A DNA stretch of 64,000 bases from Streptomyces neyagawaensis (GCF_023516595.1 NZ_JAMGBG010000027.1:186001-250000), one strand, 5' to 3'; positions 19,565 through 28,263 are shown, counted from the first letter of the stretch. Numbers and translations are program-made. Notes: generated from the letters alone by a model not told the origin.

Positions 19565-21148
19565 GTGAGCGAGGGTGCCGCCATCCGGGACGACGGGGAG
19601 ATCCCGGACGACCTCACCGCCGCCGAGGCCGGTATGTGGCAGGCGTTCCGCAACGGCAGCGTGTACGACCTCCGCAGCGGCGACACCGCCGAGGACGATC
19701 CGCACGGCGGCCACCCCTGGGGCCCGGAGCGGACGGTACGGGCCCGGATCGTGGCCTGGCTGCTGCTGGACGGGCCGCCCGCGCTGGCCGGCCGGGTGTC
19801 CGCGCTCAAGCTGGTGGGCGTGCAGATCAAGGGCGTCCTGGAGCTGGCGGGCGGCCAGGTGGTGCCGTACGTGGAGATGAAGGGCTGCCGCTTCGAGAAG
19901 GAGATCCTGCTGCCGGAGGCCCGGTTCACCACCGTGCGGCTGGTGGACTGCTCGGTGCCGCGGCTGGAGGCGGCCCGGCTGCACACCGAGGGCGACCTGC
20001 ATCTGCCGCGCTGCCGCTTCCACAACGGGGTGCGGCTCGCCGACGCGCACATCGGCACCGATCTGTTGCTCAACCAGGCGGTCGTCTACCGCGACCGGCA
20101 CGGCCGGTCCCTGTCCGCCGACGGCCTCAGCGTCGCCCAGGACGTGCAGGCGGAGATGCTGGAGTCGCACGGCGAGCTGAGTCTGCGCGGCGCGACCGTC
20201 GGGGCCTCGCTCAGCCTGCGCGGCAGCCGGCTCGCCAACCCCTACGGCCGTCTCGCCCTGAACGCGCCGCAGCTGACCGTCGAGCGCACCCTCTATCTGA
20301 CCCCCGCCGGCGTCGGCAATCCGCTGTACACCAGCGGCAGCACGCCCGCGCGCGGCACCCGCGTCCAGCGGTTCGAGTGTCAGGGCGGGATACGTCTGGA
20401 CGACGGGCGGTTCGGGGACGCCGTCGACCTGGAGCGGGCCAGGTTCACCTTCACGGATGAACAGGAGCTGTCCCTGCGCCGGGTCCAGGTGCCCGAGCTG
20501 CGCTTCCTCGGCGAGCGGCCCGAGCGCGGCAAGGTCGTGCTGTCGGGGGCCCGGGTCGGCGTCCTCATCGACCGGGCGGACAGCTGGCCGGGCCCCGGCA
20601 ACCTCCAGATGGGGGGCTTCCAGTACGAGAACCTCGTGCCCCGGGACCGGTTCCCGCTGGCCGGACGGCTGGAGTGGGTGGCGGCGGCGACCCCCGAGTA
20701 CCAGCCGGAGCCGTACGAGCGGCTCGCGACGGTGCTGCGGGCCAGCGGCGACGACGAGGGCGCCCGCGAGGTGCTCCTCGCCAAGCAGCGCCACCGCCGG
20801 GAGAACCTGCCGCTCGCGGCCAAGCTGTGGGGCTACGCGCAGGACTGGGCGGTGGCGTACGGGTACCGACCCGGCCGGGCCGTCGTGTGGATGGCGCTGC
20901 TGTGGGCGCTCACCTCGTACGCCTTCTCCCACGCCGACCATCCGCCGATCAAGAGCGGCGAGCACCCGCACTGGAGTCCGTCCCTGTTCGCCCTGGATCT
21001 GCTGCTCCCGGTGATCGACCTCGGCCAGGTCGGCTACTGGCAGCTGCGGGGCGGCTGGCAGTGGCTCGCGGTGGTGGTGATCCTGCTGGGCTGGATCCTC
21101 GCGACGACGGTCGCCGCGGGCGCCACGCGACTGCTGAGCAGGAACTGA
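19565..21148 (+). CDS. Beta-helix (pentapeptide/bactofilin-like) membrane protein
   Basis: The 527-residue protein has a long region (about residues 60-400) of short repeating beta-strand turns such as LRLADAHIGTDLLLN and ELSLRGATVGASLSLRG, which suggests a right-handed beta-helix. The C terminus has two or three membrane helices (about residues 440-520). Streptomyces homologues are often labelled membrane oxidoreductase, but I see no nucleotide- or metal-binding motif to support that. GTG 19565 has a GGAAGGA ribosome site. It is transcribed divergently from hisD. The function is unknown. Confidence 0.72.
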   Translation: MSEGAAIRDDGEIPDDLTAAEAGMWQAFRNGSVYDLRSGDTAEDDPHGGHPWGPERTVRARIVAWLLLDGPPALAGRVSALKLVGVQIKGVLELAGGQVVPYVEMKGCRFEKEILLPEARFTTVRLVDCSVPRLEAARLHTEGDLHLPRCRFHNGVRLADAHIGTDLLLNQAVVYRDRHGRSLSADGLSVAQDVQAEMLESHGELSLRGATVGASLSLRGSRLANPYGRLALNAPQLTVERTLYLTPAGVGNPLYTSGSTPARGTRVQRFECQGGIRLDDGRFGDAVDLERARFTFTDEQELSLRRVQVPELRFLGERPERGKVVLSGARVGVLIDRADSWPGPGNLQMGGFQYENLVPRDRFPLAGRLEWVAAATPEYQPEPYERLATVLRASGDDEGAREVLLAKQRHRRENLPLAAKLWGYAQDWAVAYGYRPGRAVVWMALLWALTSYAFSHADHPPIKSGEHPHWSPSLFALDLLLPVIDLGQVGYWQLRGGWQWLAVVVILLGWILATTVAAGATRLLSRN

Positions 21149-21151
21149 AAA

Positions 21152-21171
21152 GGTTGTGAAGAGGCACAACC
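21152..21171 (+). promoter_or_regulatory. Short inverted repeat after the beta-helix gene
   Basis: A perfect 7-bp repeat GGTTGTG/CACAACC (21152-21158 with 21165-21171, loop 6) starts 4 bases after the stop codon. It may be a small terminator or an operator for the next gene, whose start is about 127 bases further on. Confidence 0.45.
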
Positions 21172-21297
21172 CGAGTCGCCCGCGCTCCGTCTTCCCCTCG
21201 AACCACCGACCACGACACCACCGTCGAGGCGTTGTACCGAGACGGAGAGCACCGGTCCCGCCGAGCGGACCGGCCGGGCGCTGAGGGGGCGCGCCAC

Positions 21298-22356
21298 ATG
21301 GACCTGCTGCGTGCGCTCGTGCGCACGGCCCGGATGGCGCGGCACACCTCGGGCCTCGCCGACGGCCTGCCGGCCGACGACGACGTGCTGCTCGACGCCC
21401 CGGACGAGCGGCTCGGGCCCGCGCTGGTCGCGGCCGGCCGGGGGGCGTACGCGCCCGCGGCCCGGCTCCTCGCGACGACGCGGGAGGCGGCGGAGTGGGA
21501 GAACCGCGACCGGTACGCGCTGCGGCTCGCCGCCTTCGCCCGCGCGCGCGACCCATGGCTGCGCGAGTGGCGGCGCGCCGCCCCGCACGACCCGGACGTC
21601 CTGCTGGTCAGGGCCGAGCTGGCGGTGTCCCGCGGCTGGCACTCCCCCGCCAGGGTGGAACTGCTGCGCGAGGCGGGCCCGTTGATCATGGCGGCCGCCG
21701 AGCGCGAGCCCCGCGACCCGGTGCCGTGGCGGATCGCCCTGGACCAGGCGCGGGGCACGGGCGTGGGCCGCGCCGGCTTCGAGCGGCTGTGGGCGGAGGC
21801 CGTCCGCCGTTCCCCGCACCATTACGGCTGCCATGTCTCGGCCCTGAAGTACCTCTCCGCCGCCTGGTACGGCTCGCACCCCGAGTGCTTCGACTTCGCC
21901 GAACGGGCCGCCGAGGACGCCCTGCCCGGCTCCCTCGTCCAGGCCCTCCCCGTTCGGGCGGCCTTCGCCCACTTCGTCGACGGCGGCGGCCCCGAGGTAC
22001 GGCGCGCACGACTGGACGAGGCGGCGGACCGCGCGATCGCGCTCTCCGCCGCGTACGAGCCGGGCGACCCGTGGCCCGCCGAGGTCCGCAACCTCCTCAC
22101 CTACGTCCTGGTCCGCCTCGAACGCTGGCCGGACGCCCTGGAACAGCTGCGCAGGATCGGCCCGTACGCCACCTCGTTCCCCTGGGACCGGGTCTCCGGC
22201 GATCCGCTGGGCCAGTTCCTCCAACTGCGGGACGGGGTACGGCTGGAGGTGGCGTCCTCGATGCCGCTGCTGACGCGGTCCCAGAAGCGCGCCGGGCGGC
22301 CCGCGGCAAGGTCACAAACCAGTACGAGCGAACGCGCGCGCCCCGACGGCGACTAG
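21298..22356 (+). CDS. Uncharacterised alpha-helical repeat protein
   Basis: The 352-residue protein is rich in Ala, Arg and Leu helices of TPR-like character, for example DEAADRAIALSAAYEPGDPW and LERWPDALEQLRRIG near residues 240-300. There is no signal peptide or membrane helix. I do not recognise a named family with certainty. ATG 21298 follows a G-rich stretch (GAGGGGGCG). It ends 11 bases before the Lon-domain gene, whose own leaderless promoter overlaps its stop region. Confidence 0.65.
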   Translation: MDLLRALVRTARMARHTSGLADGLPADDDVLLDAPDERLGPALVAAGRGAYAPAARLLATTREAAEWENRDRYALRLAAFARARDPWLREWRRAAPHDPDVLLVRAELAVSRGWHSPARVELLREAGPLIMAAAEREPRDPVPWRIALDQARGTGVGRAGFERLWAEAVRRSPHHYGCHVSALKYLSAAWYGSHPECFDFAERAAEDALPGSLVQALPVRAAFAHFVDGGGPEVRRARLDEAADRAIALSAAYEPGDPWPAEVRNLLTYVLVRLERWPDALEQLRRIGPYATSFPWDRVSGDPLGQFLQLRDGVRLEVASSMPLLTRSQKRAGRPAARSQTSTSERARPDGD

Positions 22357-22367
22357 GCTCTGGCCTC
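22354..22367 (+). promoter_or_regulatory. Leaderless promoter of the Lon-domain gene
   Basis: TAGGCT (22354-22359) overlaps the stop codon of the preceding gene and lies 8 bases before GTG 22368. There is no ribosome site, so the mRNA is probably leaderless. Confidence 0.55.
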
Positions 22368-23108
22368 GTGACCACCGTCCGGCTGCCGCTCTTCCCCCTG
22401 AACTCCGTGTTGTACCCGGGGCTCGTGCTTCCTCTGAACATCTTCGAGGAGCGCTACCGCGCCATGATGCGCGAGTTGCTGAAGACCCCCGAGGACGAAC
22501 CGCGCCGCTTCGCCGTCGTCGCCATCCGTGACGGCCACGAGGTCGCGCCGAGCGCGCCCGGCATGCCGGATCCGACGGCGCTCCCGGAGCGCGGCCCGAC
22601 CGCCGGGTTCGGCGACGACCCGGCCAAGGCGTTCCACACGGTGGGCTGCATCGCCGACGCGGCCACCATCCGGGAGCGCGACAACGGCACGTTCGAGGTC
22701 CTCGCCACCGGCACGAACCGGGTCCGGCTGCTCTCCCTCGACACGAGCGGACCGTTCCTCGTGGCGGACCTGGAGGAGCTGCCGGAGGCACCCGGTGACG
22801 AGGCGGGCGCGCTCGCCGAGGGCGTGCTGCGGGCCTTCCGCCAGTACCAGAAGCGTCTGGCGGGGGCGCGGGAGCGGTCGCTGTCGACGGGCGCGGACCT
22901 GCCCGACGAGCCGGCCGTGGTGTCGTACCTGGTCGCCGCGGCGATGATGCTCGACACCCCGGCCAAGCAGCGGCTCCTCCAGGCCCCCGACACCGCGTCC
23001 CGGCTGCGTGACGAGCTGAAACTCCTGCGCGCCGAGAGCGCGATCATCCGTAGTCTGCCGTCGTTGCCCGCGTCGGAGCTGACGCGGGGTCCGACGAGCC
23101 TCAACTGA
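22368..23108 (+). CDS. LON peptidase substrate-binding domain protein
   Basis: The 246-residue protein starts TTVRLPLFPLNSVLYPG and continues LPLNIFEERYRAMM, the hallmark of the Lon N-terminal (LAN/PUA-like) domain. GCIADAATIRERDNG and LATGTNRVRLLSLD follow. It lacks the AAA+ and protease domains of Lon, so it is a stand-alone substrate-binding module. Such proteins are suspected to be adaptors or recognition factors. No enzymatic activity is expected. Confidence 0.9.
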   Translation: MTTVRLPLFPLNSVLYPGLVLPLNIFEERYRAMMRELLKTPEDEPRRFAVVAIRDGHEVAPSAPGMPDPTALPERGPTAGFGDDPAKAFHTVGCIADAATIRERDNGTFEVLATGTNRVRLLSLDTSGPFLVADLEELPEAPGDEAGALAEGVLRAFRQYQKRLAGARERSLSTGADLPDEPAVVSYLVAAAMMLDTPAKQRLLQAPDTASRLRDELKLLRAESAIIRSLPSLPASELTRGPTSLN

Positions 23109-23146
23109 CGACGGCTCGCGGACACGGCTACCGGGAACAGGCTGGG

Positions 23147-23647
23147 ATGGCGAAGAAGGCGAAGAAGCAGCAGGCGGGGGGCACGCCGGCGACGGTGGCG
23201 CTGACGGCGGCGGGCGTGGAGTTCACCGTCCACGCCTACGAGCACGACCCGTCCCACCCCTCCTACGGCGAGGAGGCGGCGGAGGCGATGGGAGTCTCGC
23301 CCGAGCGTGTCTTCAAGACCCTCGTCGCGGACGTCGACGGCGCGCTGGTCGTGGCCGTGGTGCCGGTCGCGGGCCAGCTGGACCTGAAGTCGCTGGCGAC
23401 GGCGGTCGGCGGGAAGCGGGCGGCGATGGCGGACCCCACGCTGGCCGAACGCACGACGGGGTACGTCCGCGGGGGCATCTCCCCCCTCGGCCAGCGCAAG
23501 AAGCTCCGCACGGTCCTGGACGAGTCGGCCTCCGGCCACACCACGATCTGCGTCTCGGCGGGCCGCCGGGGGCTGGAGGTCGAGCTGACGCCGGGGGATC
23601 TGGCGGGGTTGACGGGGGCGACGACGGCGCGGATCGCGAGGGCGTAG
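23147..23647 (+). CDS. ybaK: YbaK/EbsC family Cys-tRNA(Pro) deacylase
   Basis: YbaK removes cysteine mischarged onto tRNA(Pro). The 166-residue protein starts with a lysine-rich tip (AKKAKKQQ). It then has VEFTVHAYEHDP, the catalytic-lysine segment RVFKTLVADVDG, GGKRAAMADP and GGISPLGQRKKLRTVLDES. The length is typical of the Cys-tRNA(Pro) branch rather than ProX. It lies 38 bases downstream of the Lon-domain gene and may share its transcript. Confidence 0.93.
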   Translation: MAKKAKKQQAGGTPATVALTAAGVEFTVHAYEHDPSHPSYGEEAAEAMGVSPERVFKTLVADVDGALVVAVVPVAGQLDLKSLATAVGGKRAAMADPTLAERTTGYVRGGISPLGQRKKLRTVLDESASGHTTICVSAGRRGLEVELTPGDLAGLTGATTARIARA

Positions 23648-23705
23648 GGCGCCTGGTAGCTCGGGGGTGCGGGTGGTAGGGCGACTGCGGGTGGTTCGTG
23701 GTTTC

Positions 23706-23816
23706 TCGCGCAGTTCCCCGCGCCCCTGACGGGACGGGCCTGCGGCCCGCCCTTCACCCTGTGAAAAGCACGGGGCGCAGCCTGGTCGCTTTTCAGGGGC
23801 GCGGGGAACTGCGCGA
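23706..23816. repeat. Intergenic 24-bp perfect inverted repeat element
   Basis: Arms 23706-23729 and 23793-23816 are exact reverse complements (24 bp). The 63-bp loop contains a smaller 6-bp hairpin (23735-23740 with 23744-23749). It lies between the convergent ybaK gene and a membrane-protein gene, so it can act as a terminator. I recall the arm sequence as a common dispersed intergenic repeat in Streptomyces; that recollection is untested here. Confidence 0.85.
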
Positions 23817-23863
23817 CAAGCCCCCACCCACCCGCACCCGCCGACGAACCCCCCGGCCCCGAG

Positions 23864-24517
23864 TTATTTCGCGCCCTCGTACTCCTCGACCCGCTCCGGA
23901 TCCCGCGGCCCGAACAACCCCGTCAACGCGAGGTGCACCAACAGCCCCGCCAAAGGCCACGCCAGCAACGCCCCCTTCGCCGCCAGCTTCAGCGGCGCCG
24001 AGAACGTCACCCCCCGCCCCGCTTCCTTCGCCCGTGCCACCACATCCGTACCGGGACCGAGCCACACCCCGAGGCGCCACGCCACTACCGCGCCCAGCAG
24101 CCCGCCCACGGCGAGCGCCGCGACCAGTGGCACACCACCGCGCCGGCGCAGGAGGAACACGACGAGCGCGCTCACCGCGCCCATACCCAGCGCGAGCAGC
24201 GTGAACGTTCCGTCGACGCCGACGGCCTGCTCGCCCTCGGTGTCCTTGAAGTAGACCGCCGACCCGTCGGAGACGAGTGGCACGTGCGGGGCGAGCCACC
24301 ACCACAGCACTCCGAGCAGCACCCCGCCGACCAGCGTCATGACCACCGTGACGACGGCGGCCTCCAGCAGCTCTCTCCCCAGCCCGGGCCCGGACGGCTC
24401 CTCCGGCTCGTGCCACCCGTGTCCCTCGCCGTGTCCGCCGGTGGGCGGCGGGGCCCAGGGGTCGGTCGGCGGCTGGTGGTGCGGCTGCGGCGGAGGCGAA
24501 GAAAACGGTGCGGTCAC
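23864..24517 (-). CDS. Uncharacterised membrane protein with proline-rich N terminus
   Basis: The 217-residue protein has a Pro/His-rich cytoplasmic start (residues 1-45), then four membrane helices and a short charged tail. An extracytoplasmic segment with VYFKDTEGEQAVGVDG lies between helices one and two. GTG 24517 is the likely start, though no good ribosome site is visible and a longer frame extends to 24607. It lies 34 bases downstream of the ABC permease gene and could belong to that operon. I do not recognise a characterised family. Confidence 0.75.
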   Translation of the reverse strand: MTAPFSSPPPQPHHQPPTDPWAPPPTGGHGEGHGWHEPEEPSGPGLGRELLEAAVVTVVMTLVGGVLLGVLWWWLAPHVPLVSDGSAVYFKDTEGEQAVGVDGTFTLLALGMGAVSALVVFLLRRRGGVPLVAALAVGGLLGAVVAWRLGVWLGPGTDVVARAKEAGRGVTFSAPLKLAAKGALLAWPLAGLLVHLALTGLFGPRDPERVEEYEGAK

Positions 24518-24551
24518 TCTGACATCGTGCCAGGCGCGGCTGTGCGGCGCG

Positions 24552-25412
24552 TCACCGGACGGCGGCCCTGCGGTACGCCCAGGTGGCGACGGCGAGGGAG
24601 ACGACACCGACGCCCGCGCACACGGCGAGGTCGCCGAGGACGAACGCCCAGTCGGGGTGGGGCCCGAAGGTCCGTGCGAAGGCCTCGACGCCGTAGGTGG
24701 AGGGCAGCAGGTCGCGGGCGAACTGGATCACGGTGGGCATCCGGTCGGCCGGGAGCACGCCCAGCAGCAGCGCCGCCGACATGCCGAGCTGGCCGAGGAC
24801 GGTGGCGAGTTCGGGGCGCGGGGCGAGCAGGCCCAGCGCGGCGCCGAGCCCGGCGAGGGCGGCCCCGGCGAGCGGGATCACCGCGGCGAGGACCCACAGG
24901 TGGGCCAGCGGCAGCCCGAACAGCACGCACCCGAACACCGCCGTGACCACGGTGCCCGGCACGGTGAACGACGCGTACGCGCCGGCGGCGCCGAGGACGA
25001 CGGCGGCCGGCGGCACCGGCAGGGTCGCGTAGTGGTCGAGGCCGCCGCTGGAGCGCAGCTGCCCGAAGTACTGCGCCAGCAGGTTCAGCGCCACGAACGC
25101 GACGACGAGCACGGACGAACCGGCGACGACGGCCCGTGCCTCGGCCCCGCCGTCCACCACCCCGCGCATCAGGATCATGATCCCGATCGACTGGAAGGTG
25201 GCGACGAACAGCAGCGGGATCCGCGCGACCCGCGCCCGGGAGAGCTGCGCCCGGTACACGGCGGCGAGGGAGGGCCACAGCCGGGCGCGGGGCCCCAGCT
25301 CGGCGGCCTCCCGCTTCGCACGCTCCTCGACTGCCAGGGCACTGCCCGGCAGGGCCTCGGCGGGTACGACACTCACGTCGAGCTGCTCCTTCGCGCTTCG
25401 GCTGTCGCCCAT
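24552..25412 (-). CDS. ABC-2 type transporter permease
   Basis: The 286-residue protein has an N-terminal cytoplasmic stretch and six hydrophobic segments (first near LLFVATFQSIGIMILM, residues 68-83). It ends VSLAVATWAYRRAAVR, typical of ABC-2 exporter permeases. With the ATPase gene 70 bases upstream it forms a two-gene exporter. The substrate is unknown; drug, lipid or polyketide export are all possible. Confidence 0.87.
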   Translation of the reverse strand: MGDSRSAKEQLDVSVVPAEALPGSALAVEERAKREAAELGPRARLWPSLAAVYRAQLSRARVARIPLLFVATFQSIGIMILMRGVVDGGAEARAVVAGSSVLVVAFVALNLLAQYFGQLRSSGGLDHYATLPVPPAAVVLGAAGAYASFTVPGTVVTAVFGCVLFGLPLAHLWVLAAVIPLAGAALAGLGAALGLLAPRPELATVLGQLGMSAALLLGVLPADRMPTVIQFARDLLPSTYGVEAFARTFGPHPDWAFVLGDLAVCAGVGVVSLAVATWAYRRAAVR

Positions 25413-25482
25413 TCTCGTACGGCTGCGGCAGCCCTGGCGTTCACGCCGGTACCGGCCGCCGTCCGGCCCATGCCCGCGCCCC

Positions 25483-26508
25483 TCACGCCTTGACCAGGCC
25501 CTGTGCGTGGCCCGCGCTGCCGCCGAGCGCCAGGTAGACGTCCTCCAGGCTCGGTGTGGCGAGCGTGAAGTCGTCGAGCGCGACGAAGGCGGCGCCGCCG
25601 GTGACGGTGGCCACCACCGCGCGCGCCTCCTCAGGGGCGAGCCGCAGCGTCCAGCGGCGGCCGGACTCCACGGCCCGGGGCAGCAGGGCGGCGACCTCGG
25701 GCACGTCCAGCGGGGCCCGCTCGCGCCACACCAGTTCGACGCGGACCTCGCCGGCGACCTTCTCCTTCAGCCCGGCCGGGGTGTCGCAGGCGATGACCCG
25801 CCCCTGGTCGAGGACGGCGACCCGGTCGAGGACGGTCTCGGCCTCGATGACGTTGTGGGTGACCAGCAGGACGGTGGTGCCGGACTCGGCGCGCCGCCGG
25901 TCGACGGCCGCCCACACGGACCGGCGGGCGACGGGGTCCATGCCGCTGGTCGGCTCGTCCAGTACGAGCAGCGGCCGCTCGCCGACCAGCGCGGTGGCGA
26001 AGCAGGCGAGCCGGCGCTGCCCTCCGGACAGCTTCTTCAGGGGCCGTGCGGCGAGGCCGCTCAGCCCGAGTTCGTCGAGGACGGCGTCCCGCTCGGCGCG
26101 CGCCCGCCGTACGTCGAGGCCGCGCAGCCGCCCGGTGGTCTCGGCGGCCAGCGCCACGGTCAGCTCGTCGAGCGCGGTCGACTCCTGGCCGAGGTAGGCG
26201 AGGATGCGCGCGGCCCGCTCCGGGTGGCGCACGATGTCGTGCCCGAGGATCTCGACGGTGCCGTCGTCGGGCCGCATGAGCCCGGTCAGCTGCCGTACGA
26301 GGGTGGTCTTTCCGGCGCCGTTGGGCCCGAGCAGTCCGAAGATCTCGCCGCGCCGGACCTCCAGTCCGACCGCGTCGTTGGCCCGTACCTCGGGGGTTCC
26401 CGGCGTCCCGCGCCGTGCCCGGGTCGCCGGATACGTCTTGGTGAGGCCCCGCACGGCACACACGACATCCCCGTCATGCCGAACCGCCTGTGCCGAACGC
26501 GTACTCAC
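25483..26508 (-). CDS. ABC transporter ATP-binding protein
   Basis: The 341-residue ATPase has Walker A GPNGAGKTTL (about residue 65), Q-loop YLGQEST, signature LSGGQRRLACF, Walker B LLVLDEPTSGMDP and the H-switch LLVTHN. A C-terminal domain of about 100 residues follows, as in DrrA-like daunorubicin resistance ATPases. GTG 26508 (VSTRSAQAV) is preceded by TAGGCT 8 bases upstream, so the mRNA is probably leaderless. It pairs with the permease at 24552-25412. Confidence 0.92.
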   Translation of the reverse strand: MSTRSAQAVRHDGDVVCAVRGLTKTYPATRARRGTPGTPEVRANDAVGLEVRRGEIFGLLGPNGAGKTTLVRQLTGLMRPDDGTVEILGHDIVRHPERAARILAYLGQESTALDELTVALAAETTGRLRGLDVRRARAERDAVLDELGLSGLAARPLKKLSGGQRRLACFATALVGERPLLVLDEPTSGMDPVARRSVWAAVDRRRAESGTTVLLVTHNVIEAETVLDRVAVLDQGRVIACDTPAGLKEKVAGEVRVELVWRERAPLDVPEVAALLPRAVESGRRWTLRLAPEEARAVVATVTGGAAFVALDDFTLATPSLEDVYLALGGSAGHAQGLVKA

Positions 26509-26522
26509 GAGGGACGAGCCTA
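26509..26522 (-). promoter_or_regulatory. Leaderless promoter of the ABC ATPase gene
   Basis: On the minus strand, -10 box TAGGCT (26517-26522) lies 8 bases upstream of GTG 26508, with no ribosome site between. Confidence 0.5.
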
Positions 26523-26643
26523 CGGGGTCCCGGGGACCGAATCGCCTCCGGGGCACCCCTCCCGCGGCGCGGGGAACCGGGCGACACGCCGCGGCGAACC
26601 CGTCACCGCCGGGGAACCCGCAGGCCGGGGCGGTGCCGCGGGG

Positions 26644-27864
26644 TCACTCCCCGGCCGGTGCGTGCTCCGCGGCCGTGCGCACATCGATCTCGCGCCAGAA
26701 CCCGGCCCGGATGGCGTACCGGTCGTGCTCGTCGATCTGGTCGTCCTTGTGCGCGAGCAGCCCGAACCGGGCCGCGTACCGGAGCAGCTCGCCGTCCACG
26801 CGGTGCGGCACCCGCGGGTACATCGCCGACAGCTTCTGCACATGGGACTGGTCGGTCAGCCGTGAGATCCACCGCCGGGCGAACACCTGTCCGACCTCGA
26901 AGGGGTCGCCGCCGACCGTGGTGATGTCCTCCTCGCGGTCGGCCCACCGCTGCTCCGCCGTGGTCAGCTGCGCCAGCGTCGGCATCGCCGCCGCCTCCGG
27001 CGGCTCCGCCGTGGCACCGGGCCGGTCCACCCATCCCTTGTCGGAGGACCAGCGCAGCGTGGCGGTCGCCGGGTGCTGAACGGGGTGCGCGCCGGGTCCC
27101 CGCATCGCGGCGAGGTCCTTCGGCGTCGGTACGCCCTTGGCGGCGGCCGGCACCCGCTCGGCGGCCCCGTTGCGTCCCGCGGGGGCCTGCTCGGGCTCGG
27201 GGGCCGTCCGCTCCGCGGCGGCGAGGGCGGACTCGGGCAGCGGCGCCGACAGGATCGCGGCGATCTCGGGCCGGGGCACGGGAGGCGGTGCGCAGACCCC
27301 GCCGAGGTCCTTCGCCCGTACGGCCTTGGTGATCCACGCCCGGTCGAGGACGCGCCGCTCGTCGGCCTCGGCGACCAGGTCCTCGGACTGGTTGTAGTCC
27401 CCGTCGGCGGCCTGCACCGCCCACAGGTGCACGGCGACGCCGTGCTCCTTGGCCGCCATCATGCCGGGCAGGAGATCCCCGTCGCCCGTGACGAGGACCA
27501 CGTCGGAGCAGGCCCGGTTGCGGGCCAGCTCGGTCAGCTCGGCGTGCATGGCGGCGTCCACGCCCTTCTGCGCCCAGCGGCCGTCGCTACGGGTCAGGGC
27601 GCCGAGCCGGACGGTCACCCGGGGCATCACGCGCAGCCTGCGGTGCTCGGGCTGCGGTACGCGGTCAGGGGCGCCGTCGAACCAGTAGATGCGCAGCAGG
27701 GGGCGTTCGGTGTCGGCCTCGGCGCGTTCGCGCAGGCCCTGGATGAGGGCCGTGTGGTCGACGGTGATGCGGGAGCGGGAGGGTTCCCCGGCGAGGAGGC
27801 TGGCGGCCGCGCCGAGCAGATACCCGGCGTCCACCAGGACGATGCAGCGGTCCACTCGATCCAC
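26644..27864 (-). CDS. NYN-domain (PIN-like nuclease) protein
   Basis: The 406-residue protein has an N-terminal NYN domain with the acidic residues expected of this RNase fold: IVLVDAGYLLG, KGVDAAMHAEL and VVLVTGDGDLLPGMMAA. A Pro/Ala-rich linker (about residues 195-290) follows. The C-terminal winged-helix-like domain (about 300-400) contains RVPHRVDGELLRYAARFG. It probably cleaves or binds RNA. GTG 27864 is next to AGAGG; GTG 27855 nine bases on has better spacing and may be the true start. Confidence 0.88.
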   Translation of the reverse strand: MDRVDRCIVLVDAGYLLGAAASLLAGEPSRSRITVDHTALIQGLRERAEADTERPLLRIYWFDGAPDRVPQPEHRRLRVMPRVTVRLGALTRSDGRWAQKGVDAAMHAELTELARNRACSDVVLVTGDGDLLPGMMAAKEHGVAVHLWAVQAADGDYNQSEDLVAEADERRVLDRAWITKAVRAKDLGGVCAPPPVPRPEIAAILSAPLPESALAAAERTAPEPEQAPAGRNGAAERVPAAAKGVPTPKDLAAMRGPGAHPVQHPATATLRWSSDKGWVDRPGATAEPPEAAAMPTLAQLTTAEQRWADREEDITTVGGDPFEVGQVFARRWISRLTDQSHVQKLSAMYPRVPHRVDGELLRYAARFGLLAHKDDQIDEHDRYAIRAGFWREIDVRTAAEHAPAGE

Positions 27865-28018
27865 CCTCTTTCCGGGAGGTGTGCTTAGGGCTTCCTTCGA
27901 GTCTGCCCGACCTCGCGGAGGTTAACGGCCGGAACTGGATCATCGGCGTGGCGTGTTCGCCGGTCGCGCCACACATCGCACCGCAGGTGGCGACAACGGT
28001 CGTCACGGACGGTGATTC

Positions 28019-28041
28019 CCCGACATGCGCGGCGTGTCGGG
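28019..28041 (+). promoter_or_regulatory. Inverted repeat upstream of the small basic ORF
   Basis: A 7-bp perfect repeat CCCGACA/TGTCGGG (28019-28025 with 28035-28041) lies in the 234-bp divergent spacer between the NYN gene and the small ORF. It is a candidate operator; the promoters themselves are not clear. Confidence 0.35.
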
Positions 28042-28098
28042 CTATGTGAATCTGGTCGCGGCCCTGGCCCCTAGATCCCCCACAGGAGGCAGATCACC

Positions 28099-28263
28099 AT
28101 GGCCAAGAACAAGAAGCAGGACCGTAAGCAGCCCCAGTCCGAGCGTGGTCAGCAGGAGGTACAGCCGTCCTCCATGGAGTCGGGCGCCGACCAGCGTGTC
28201 GCCTCGGTGACCCCCGGCGACATGTCCCGCAAGGGTCGGCAGAAGCGCTTCGGCCACAACTGA
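28099..28263 (+). CDS. Small hydrophilic basic protein (54 aa)
   Basis: A strong AGGAGG ribosome site lies 10 bases before ATG 28099, and a terminator follows the stop by 36 bases. This argues for a real gene despite its size. The protein starts MAKNKKQDRKQ and ends SRKGRQKRFGHN, with acidic and Ser/Gln-rich residues between and a possible VTPGDMSRKG loop. It is fully hydrophilic and lacks cysteines. I do not know a function. Small basic proteins of this kind could bind nucleic acid or ribosomes. Confidence 0.8.
   Translation: MAKNKKQDRKQPQSERGQQEVQPSSMESGADQRVASVTPGDMSRKGRQKRFGHN

Noticed and set aside
23864..27864. Antibiotic biosynthesis cluster around the ABC exporter
   Set aside because: No biosynthetic enzymes are near; the neighbours are a NYN protein, a membrane protein and housekeeping genes.
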